Source: Thalassolituus marinus | GTDB lineage: Bacteria > Pseudomonadota > Gammaproteobacteria > Pseudomonadales > Oceanobacteraceae | DNA length: 46,297 bases | Reading direction: 5' to 3' | NCBI RefSeq assembly: GCF_020320395.1 | Contig: NZ_JAEDAH010000049.1 | Coordinates: 1-46,297, forward strand | Shown: positions 25,664 through 33,100 of the stretch, one piece after another | Layout of the letters: every line of letters starts with the position of its first letter | How positions within the stretch are numbered: the stretch's first letter is position 1 | Notes under the pieces: generated by a model | What the model was told of the DNA's origin: nothing | The model's database searches: none | The model's input: only the letters and a program-made list of their open reading frames with translations | Program-made: the position numbers and the translations under genes

Positions 25664-26175
25664 AACGTTTGATGCTGTTTATTCCACTGGTGGTATTTTT
25701 TGGTATGGGTGTGCTGTTCTGGGTTGGTCTGGGACAGGAAGATAAAAGCGTTCTGCCATCACCATTAATCGGCAAGCCGTTCCCACAGTTTATTCTGAAT
25801 ACCGTGGAATCCGGTGAAAGTCTGAACCATCTGCCGCAGGAAGCGGTACTGGTGAATGTCTGGGCGACCTGGTGTCCGACCTGTAAAGCTGAGCATGAAT
25901 TCCTCAATGCGCTGGCACAGCAGGGCGTAAAAATTGTTGGCATCAACTACAAGGATGACGACTTCAAAGCGCGTCAGTGGCTGAAAGCCTACGGCAATCC
26001 TTACCTCTTTAATATTGCCGATCCTGATGGTCAGCTGGGGCTGGAATTGGGTGTGTACGGAGCACCGGAAACCTTTCTGGTCGACAGTCAGGGAATTATC
26101 CGGGGCAAGCATGTGGGTGACCTGAACGCACGCGTCTGGGAAAAACTGCAGCCACAATTTGAGGCGCTGAAATGA
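25660..26175 (+). CDS. ccmG: Thiol:disulfide oxidoreductase of cytochrome c maturation
   Basis: CcmG (DsbE) keeps the apocytochrome haem-binding cysteines reduced. The 171-residue protein has a membrane anchor (5-24), the redox motif WATWCPTCKAEH (C72, C75) and a cis-proline region near YGAPETFLVD. It overlaps ccmF and ccmH by 4 bases each. Confidence 0.97.
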   Translation: MKRLMLFIPLVVFFGMGVLFWVGLGQEDKSVLPSPLIGKPFPQFILNTVESGESLNHLPQEAVLVNVWATWCPTCKAEHEFLNALAQQGVKIVGINYKDDDFKARQWLKAYGNPYLFNIADPDGQLGLELGVYGAPETFLVDSQGIIRGKHVGDLNARVWEKLQPQFEALK

Positions 26176-26627
26176 AGCATATTATCTGGGTTCTGGCGCT
26201 GGTTTGCCTGCCGGCACTGGCCGTGGTCGAAGGGCATAAATACCAGTTTGATAATCAGCGCGATCAGGAACGTTTTACCCATCTTGCGGAAGAACTGCGC
26301 TGCCCTAAATGTCAGAACCAGAATCTGGCCGATTCCAACGCGCCGGTGGCCAGCGATATGCGCGCCAAAATGTATGATCTGATGGTTGATGGCAAATCGG
26401 ATCAGGAAATTGTTGATTACATGGTCGATCGCTACGGCGACTTTGTGCATTACATTCCGCCGATGCGCAGTCAGACATTTTTACTCTGGTTTGGTCCACT
26501 GATTGTATTTGTACTGGGCCTGCTTGTACTGATGTGGCTGAAGCGGTCACAGAAACCCGTGGTGCAGCCGTTGTCTGCAGCGGAAAAAGCAAAGCTTGAT
26601 GAACTGAAGAAAAAGGCAGGCTCCTGA
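26172..26627 (+). CDS. ccmH: Cytochrome c maturation protein H
   Basis: CcmH reduces the apocytochrome CXXCH with CcmG. The 151-residue protein has a signal segment, the LRCPKCQNQ motif (C44, C47) in the three-helix bundle and one C-terminal membrane helix (near 98-118). It is the short form, with the CcmI function in a separate gene. It overlaps ccmI by one base. Confidence 0.95.
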   Translation: MKHIIWVLALVCLPALAVVEGHKYQFDNQRDQERFTHLAEELRCPKCQNQNLADSNAPVASDMRAKMYDLMVDGKSDQEIVDYMVDRYGDFVHYIPPMRSQTFLLWFGPLIVFVLGLLVLMWLKRSQKPVVQPLSAAEKAKLDELKKKAGS

Positions 26628-27844
26628 TGTTGTGGGTATTAATTTTACTGAGTCTGATCCTGTTTGCGTTTCTGCTGGTTCCGGCGACGCGCAAAATGAC
26701 TGACGAAAGCATTGGCCAGTCGGAAGAAAACCTGCGCTTGTACAGTGAGCGCTGCGAAGAGCTGGCGGCCACAACGGATCTCAGCGACGACGAAAAGGCG
26801 GCACTGCAGCTGGAGCTGGACCGTGAATTTCTGGCGTCAGCGGATGCCAGCGAACGAAGCCGTAACACCGGCCCGGCCCGTCGCTGGCCACTGGCGCTGG
26901 CACTGTTGGTGGTGGTTATTTCTGGTACGCTGGCCCTGTATCAGTTCTGGGGTGCGTCAAACGAATTGCGCACGACTGAGCTGTTGGAAAAATCTTCTCA
27001 GGTTGAGTTGACCAAAGCTGAGCAAGCGGAGCTGACTGAACGTCTGGCACAGGCTGCAGCGCATGATCCGGATAATACGGAGTGGATTTATCTTTACGGT
27101 CGTATGCTGACTATGAGCGGTGACTTTGCCAAAGCCGCTGACGTGTTTGCCGATATTCTGGTGCAACTGCCACAGGAAGCAACCGAAGATCGCGCCGCTA
27201 CACTGACGCTGCTGGCACAGGCACGTTTCTTTGCTGCCGATCAGAAAGCCGATCCTGAAATTTACGCATTACTGAAAGAATCTTTAGAGCTGGTGCCTGA
27301 TAATCGCCAGACTCAGGGGCTGGCGGGCATGCTGGCATTCGAACTGGAGGACTACCGCGCAGCGGTGGAGCACTGGAAAACAGTATGGCTGAGCCTGCCT
27401 GACTCTCCTGAAACGCAAATGCTGGCACAGGGTATTCGCCGTGCTGCGGAGCGCTTGCAGGACCAGGGTGAGGACATGGACCTGGGTTGGCTGAAGCGGG
27501 CGCAGCTGATGGTGAATGTGGATATCTCAGCTGAGGCTCGTGCCGCAGTACAGGATACGGACACCGTATTCGTGCTGGCCCGCGCAGTATCCGGACCGCC
27601 TATGCCGCTGGCGGTGCAGCGCCTGAGTGTGGCGCAGTTGCCGGCGCAGGTAGTGCTTAGTGATGCACAGGCGATGGCACCGGGTCTGAACCTCAGCAAC
27701 CATGAGCAGGTGACGGTTATTGCCCGGGTATCCCGTTCCGGTCAGCCGGTGGCGCAGAGCGGTGACTGGCAGATTCAGAAATCACCGGTCAGTAATCGTG
27801 AAGAAAAGATGATTCAGCTGCTTATCAGTGAGCAGGTTGAGTAA
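26627..27844 (+). CDS. ccmI: Cytochrome c maturation protein I (TPR chaperone)
   Basis: CcmI holds the C-terminus of apocytochrome c for the lyase. The 405-residue protein has two N-terminal membrane helices (2-20 and about 90-110), a leucine-zipper-like loop between them, TPR repeats (about 140-300; AHDPDNTEWIYLYGRMLTM, GDFAKAADVFADILVQ) and a C-terminal beta domain (near 310-405). It ends the ccm operon, 6 bases before a terminator. Confidence 0.95.
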   Translation: MLWVLILLSLILFAFLLVPATRKMTDESIGQSEENLRLYSERCEELAATTDLSDDEKAALQLELDREFLASADASERSRNTGPARRWPLALALLVVVISGTLALYQFWGASNELRTTELLEKSSQVELTKAEQAELTERLAQAAAHDPDNTEWIYLYGRMLTMSGDFAKAADVFADILVQLPQEATEDRAATLTLLAQARFFAADQKADPEIYALLKESLELVPDNRQTQGLAGMLAFELEDYRAAVEHWKTVWLSLPDSPETQMLAQGIRRAAERLQDQGEDMDLGWLKRAQLMVNVDISAEARAAVQDTDTVFVLARAVSGPPMPLAVQRLSVAQLPAQVVLSDAQAMAPGLNLSNHEQVTVIARVSRSGQPVAQSGDWQIQKSPVSNREEKMIQLLISEQVE

Positions 27845-27850
27845 GGCATA

Positions 27851-27880
27851 AAAAAAACCGGCCAGCAGGCCGGTTTTTTT
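27851..27880. terminator. Bidirectional terminator after ccmI
   Basis: CCGGCC (27858-27863) and GGCCGG (27868-27873) with loop AGCA are flanked by A7 and T7, so stems with T runs form on both strands. It ends ccm transcription on the plus strand and that of the convergent outer-membrane-like gene on the minus strand. Confidence 0.9.
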
Positions 27881-27899
27881 ATGTGCAAATGATGTCGCT

Positions 27900-28925
27900 T
27901 CAGAAGTTCCAGAACACAGTGCCAGTTAGTGCGTAGGCGTAGAAGGTGTTGTCGGGGAGTTCAACTGTGCGGTTGTCTTCGAGGGAATTCAGATCTTCCC
28001 GAATCTTTTTACGCCAGCTGGCATTGGCTTCAAACATAGCCATTACACCGATTTCCGGCGTGAACTGGTATCCTGCACCGGCTGTCAGGTTCAGGTTCAT
28101 GCCTCCACCAAAACTGCGGGTTAACGAGCGCCCGGTCGTTGAGTTCAGCAGGTTTTCATAAATATTAACGCTGACTTTTGAACCCGCTATAAAACGCAGT
28201 CCCTGTCCCTGGTTGGCAAAGTAGCTGTCGTATTCAAAGCCACCACTGATGCTGAATACACTGGCGTCTTCGAATACTACGTCGAGGGTATCTTCCGGGT
28301 TATAACGGACAGCTTCAAAGTATTCATCCAGCGTTGTAATCGGGTTACCAGCACTATCGATTAACTGAAGCGGAGCGCCATTGCTATCAAGCACCTCTCC
28401 ATCAAGGATACTTTGCACTGAGCTGACCAGGACGGTGTCTGCACGCATATTGGTTTCAACTGCATCAGCGAATGCATCAGTGCTGTCGGTGTTCTCCCAG
28501 CCAAAACGAGAAAAGGACACTTTCTGGTAGTGAACGCCGGCTAACCAGTAACCACCGTTGCCCAAATGGTAAGCCAGGTTGATGTCGAGCATCTGAAAGT
28601 TCATAGCAGCGGTATCCTGCTGCACCGAGCCGGAAAAGCCGTCGGCATCCCAGTCTTCGCTTTCTTCGCTGGCAATCAGGGTTGAGGCGGTTTTAATAAA
28701 GAAGCCAAACCTGTCATCAATGGCGGTATAGCCACCGGAACGCTGGACAATGTTAAGAGCAGAAAAATCTGACTCAACATCAATGCCGCCAAAATTGTCG
28801 ATTTTCTCCGAGTAGTGAACGGATTCAGCACCGGCAGAGAAAAAGCTGTAGGACGTATTGGAGAATTCGGCCTGCGCCAGAGGCGAGGCCAGAATCAGTG
28901 CGAGGGGGAGGCGGCTCAGTTTCAT
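27900..28925 (-). CDS. Outer-membrane-like beta-barrel protein of unknown function
   Basis: From the ATG at 28925 (AGGAT upstream) the protein has 341 residues with a signal peptide (MKLSRLPLALILASPLAQA). The rest shows alternating strands with aromatic girdles, for example NGGYWLAGVHYQKVSFSRF, and the last residue is Phe (GTVFWNF), the normal C-terminal signature of BAM-inserted outer-membrane barrels. A GAGYQFTPEIGVMAMFEANA strand near the end fits this. No porin or transporter family is recognised. Confidence 0.75.
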   Translation of the reverse strand: MKLSRLPLALILASPLAQAEFSNTSYSFFSAGAESVHYSEKIDNFGGIDVESDFSALNIVQRSGGYTAIDDRFGFFIKTASTLIASEESEDWDADGFSGSVQQDTAAMNFQMLDINLAYHLGNGGYWLAGVHYQKVSFSRFGWENTDSTDAFADAVETNMRADTVLVSSVQSILDGEVLDSNGAPLQLIDSAGNPITTLDEYFEAVRYNPEDTLDVVFEDASVFSISGGFEYDSYFANQGQGLRFIAGSKVSVNIYENLLNSTTGRSLTRSFGGGMNLNLTAGAGYQFTPEIGVMAMFEANASWRKKIREDLNSLEDNRTVELPDNTFYAYALTGTVFWNF

Positions 28926-29008
28926 CTTGATCATCCTGTTCATTCGTTAGCATGACTATATAAAACAGGTTAGCAGATGAACACCGTGCAATGCCGCCAC
29001 TCAGATCA

Positions 29009-30031
29009 TTACCAGCGGGCGAAATGATCCTCTGACAGGCCCCATTCGCCTTCCAGGGTGATGGTTTCATCCGGCAGGCGGATTTCACCATGATAGCGAC
29101 CGAAGTACTGGCTGAAGTTTGAGGCGATAAACAACGCGTTGGTTTTATCCTGACGACGGCCGCTGGGCTCGAAATGCAGGTCGATAATGCCATCCGAAGA
29201 ACGCATCGCCCAGGAGTGCGTCGGGTGATAGCGGTCGAACATAAAGTCGACCATATCAATTTTGATCAGTTTATCGTCGAGCCACAGAGCGTTTTCGCTG
29301 TGACCGGTTTCATTCACCCCGGCAGCCAGGTTAAAACCCAGACGACGACCGTCACGCAGACGGCAGGAAAGGCTGCCCCAGTTCCAGAATGTCTCACGGC
29401 GCATGTAGCCACCGGTCCAGTCCACGGCTGCCAGTGCGCCGATGGATTGCAGGTCAAACTCGCGCTCGTGCCAGCGAATACTGCCGTTGCAGATGCGCGC
29501 GGCGCTTTTCTGTGTGAACACCCAGCCCTGATAGCCAGCACGGGTGCAGATCAACAGAGGGTCGTAGGCTGTGCTCTCATCAATGGTGGCATCGATTTCA
29601 ACACCGCGTGCCAGACTCACCTGTACACGACGCACCCCAGGAGTGGTGCTTGCGTGGATCAGGAAGCGGTTGCCACCTTTAATGAAGCTGGCCGATCCGT
29701 CGTTCGGACGTGGCTCAATCTGTGTACCCATGCCCAGCGGCTGCAGGAAGCTGAATTCCTCGAACTTGCCGGTTTCCGGCTCATACAGATAGAGAAATGC
29801 ATTACTGACCAGTTTCAGGTCAACCACCGCCAGCCCGACTATCAGCTCTTTGCTGAGAAAGCTGACGAATTCAAACTGATTAAAACCGAGTTTTTTCGCC
29901 AGGCTGGAGCGTTTTCTGTCCATAACTGAGCGCAGGTCATAGTCGAGATAGTTGATTTCTCTGACGCCTTCGGGAAAAAGGCCGTAGGCGGGTTGTCCCT
30001 GTGAATTAATCAGCTGATCGCGGGCCGGCAT
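29009..30031 (-). CDS. DUF2804 family protein
   Basis: The 340-residue protein fits the DUF2804 pattern (YGLFPEGVREINYLDYDL at the N-terminus, FVSFLSKELIVGLAVVDL, then a DWTGGYMRRETFWNWGS centre and a DLHFEPSGRRQDK stretch). The family is cytoplasmic, beta-rich and without known function; it occurs with lipid-related genes in other bacteria as I recall. The ATG has AAGGA 6-7 bases upstream. It stands between the giant surface operon and the outer-membrane-like gene. Confidence 0.85.
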   Translation of the reverse strand: MPARDQLINSQGQPAYGLFPEGVREINYLDYDLRSVMDRKRSSLAKKLGFNQFEFVSFLSKELIVGLAVVDLKLVSNAFLYLYEPETGKFEEFSFLQPLGMGTQIEPRPNDGSASFIKGGNRFLIHASTTPGVRRVQVSLARGVEIDATIDESTAYDPLLICTRAGYQGWVFTQKSAARICNGSIRWHEREFDLQSIGALAAVDWTGGYMRRETFWNWGSLSCRLRDGRRLGFNLAAGVNETGHSENALWLDDKLIKIDMVDFMFDRYHPTHSWAMRSSDGIIDLHFEPSGRRQDKTNALFIASNFSQYFGRYHGEIRLPDETITLEGEWGLSEDHFARW

Positions 30032-30122
30032 AGTTTGTCCTTATTATTGGAAGCCGTACTTCCGGGTGAAAATGGGGCACGGAATAAGCAAATGTGCCCA
30101 GGCGCAGCTATTGTCGGGGCTG

Positions 30123-30156
30123 ATATGGCCTGAGTCCAGTGACGATCAGGCCATAT
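30123..30156. terminator. Long hairpin after the surface operon
   Basis: ATATGGCCTGA (30123-30133) and TCAGGCCATAT (30146-30156) make a perfect 11-bp stem with a 12-base loop. It lies 5 bases beyond the stop of the giant surface gene on the minus strand; there is no T run on that strand, only TTTT on the plus strand. It may end or stabilise the operon's mRNA. Confidence 0.55.
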
Positions 30157-30161
30157 TTTGT

Positions 30162-33100
30162 TTAGCGGAAGGCAGCGCGCAGGCTGGCGAGGGTCTCCTG
30201 ATCGGCCTTGAAGCGCATTTTCAGGAACACGCCTTTGGCGGTGTAGTTGGCCGCTGAGAAGTCGGTGTCGATAAAGCCACTGAAGTTGTAACCCAGACCC
30301 AGCCAGACGTTAGTCTTTGGAATCCAGCCAACAGAAACACCTGTGCCATGCTGGCTCTGGCCAGCTTCGTAGCTGTGCAGTCGACGACCATGAGCACCGA
30401 CATCCCAGCGCTCATTAAGATGATGACGCCACTCTGCGGCCATAAAGTCGGTGGTAGAGGCGTAGTTGTCGCTGTTGTACTGATCGAGAACACGCTTAAC
30501 GCCATATTGGCCAGCCAGCTGGTCGGATGGCGTGATCAGCCAGTTGGCGTGCAGGTTATTGATCAGCTTACGGCTGCGGGACGGAGTCTCACCATCGATG
30601 CCTTCATTTTGCTGCACCCAGCGGGTCTGCCACAGCAGGGCAACCGGTGTTTTACGCGGGCGCAGCGCCAGGTCGAACGTGCTGTCCAGCTGATTGCTGA
30701 AGCCATCGTTGGCATTTTCAGTGAAGTAATCCAGGCTGCCACCAATGGCCAGCGCATCGGTCAATGGGTGGTAGATGGAAGTGCGCGCTACCCACTTATC
30801 GGTTTGTGAACCTTCGCGGTATTCCACACGTCCGTTCCACTGCCACAGGCTGGTACGGTAGGCCATGCCGGTGTACAGGGCATAGAAGTCTTCCGTGCTG
30901 TCGGATGTCTCACCCGGCGCATTGGCTTCCAGATTACGTGCCTGATCAAAGCCCAGGCTGGCACTCCAGCTGTCGCTGAGAATGATGTCCTGGTTCAGGC
31001 CGGACACTGCGAACAGGCGGTAAGCATCGTCTTCTTCCACCTGCTCAATGCTTTGCTCCGCACTGGCACCCTGCCACGGTGTGGCGCGCACACCGAAGAC
31101 TGTGCGTTCCGGTGCGTCGTTACTGAAACCGCGTTCGTGTTCTGCGTACAGGCTGACGTCCTGTGTCAGGCGGTAGTCGGCGCCGAGGCGTAACTGGTCT
31201 TCAGCGTCACTGCGTTCGCTGAGGTTTGCCAGAATCTTGCTGGTCAGGGTCAGACGATCATTGAGTACACGGGTCGAGAAACCAGCCGTTGCCTGTTCTG
31301 TATACAGGGTGCTTTCATCGTCTTCTTCCTGAGCACCCAGTACACCCAGACTAACCTGCTGAGAGTTGTTCAGCTGGCGGGTCCATTCCACTTCGGCCTG
31401 ATAGCTGTCGTCACCACTGGACAGTTGCTGGTGGTGGAAGGTTTCCACATCCAGCTTGTCGCGGGCACCCAGATACAGGCTGCCTTCGATACCTTCCTTG
31501 CGGTAGTCATTGTCGGCAGAGGAGGTCTGATCAAGACCAAAACCATCTTCCTGACGACGAACATAGGCTTTGGCTTCCAGGCTTTCTGAGCGGTGGGTAA
31601 CTTCGACCAGCTGGGCAGACGCCGGATCGACGGTACCGGATACCACTTCCTGCGACTGCGCCAGTTCAGCACGAATTTCAGTGTCACCAAGGGAAATGGA
31701 AGTATCGGCAGCGGTCAGACGACGATCATTGCCACTCTGGTTCTGGTTGATATTGGTGATGCCGGCTTTGATACGGTCATCCAGCAGTTTGATACCCGCA
31801 CGGCCACCGCTGATGTAACCCATTTCACCGTTACCATCCACTTCGTACTCGGCAACGATGTAACGTGGGTTAAAACTGCTATCAGTGCTGCTTACCGGAC
31901 CTTTGAAGTAAATGGTGCCATCTTCGTAGTCGATAACGTAGTCGGTATCACGTACCAGTTCTTTCGACTCGACAATGATTTCATTACGGTAGCGGTCACG
32001 TACTTCAATACTGATGCTTTCTGAACCGGTAACAATCCCGGCATTGCTCAGACGGTACAGACCCGAAGTGCCGTCGCCCTGAATTTCATCACGCACAAAG
32101 CCGGTGTCTGCCTGACTGATAAAGCCAGAGAACTCAATCATGTCACCCTGGTATACCGCCTGTGCACCGGTCAGTTTGCGGTTGTAGCGACCAAGGGTGG
32201 TGACATTCAGGTCGGTGTTGATGTCACCGAACATGGCGTAGAAGCGCTCGCGCTCAAGACGCACATACAGTTTACGTGCGGAGCTGGCGTCCAGCTGTTG
32301 CTGACTGGCATCACCATACAGGGTGTAGTAGCGATCCGGTTCAATAATCTGGGCGAATGCATCACCGGCGGGCTTGCCGGAATCGTAGGCTGCAGTCAGC
32401 AACCATTCACCCAGTACCTGACCCTGAGCGAAGAAGGCGAGGCGGCCATCGTGGTACAGGTTATCGTCAACACCAGCAGCTGAGCGACTGCTGCTGTTAC
32501 CGGACGAGGCGTTATAACCGACAGTCAGATCACCGAGACCAACCAGAATCCAGTCGCGTGGCGCCGGCTTCAGCCATACGCGCAGTTCATCTTTCTGGCC
32601 GTTGGCATAGCGGAATTTCAGCAGTGCTTCACCGGCCTGATTGGTCGGTGCCAGACGGATCAGAGCGATGCCGTCTTTACCGACTCGGTAGCCCGGGTTG
32701 CTCACTTCACCTAATGGGTTGCCTTCGATTTGTACGGCATCCGACAGCAGCATGTAAGGGTCGGCAATGTCGACTTCACCCTGCGCATTCGGACGAATCG
32801 GGAAACCGTCTTTATCGGTCAGGCGCACGGCAATGACCGGAGCGGTAATACCATCAGCAATCAGCTGGCTTTTCTCAGCTATGATTTCGGCTTTGGCTGG
32901 TATCTGCGCAAACTGGACGTTGCGCTCAAATTCTTCGCTGATGTTGCCCTGATCATCAATCACCATCACGGTGAAGCGGTTAGGGCCTGGTTGCAGGTCG
33001 ATACCGCGCCAGACACTGACCACCAGATCGCGCTGGCTGTTATCAATCAGGCCGTCGTAGTTCAGCGGGCTGACCGGTTTATCTCCCAGCAGCAGACGCA

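Noticed and set aside
29174-29929. Long open frame (251 codons) opposite the DUF2804 gene
   Set aside because: It is antisense to a recognised family with a good ribosome site; no family resemblance of its own.
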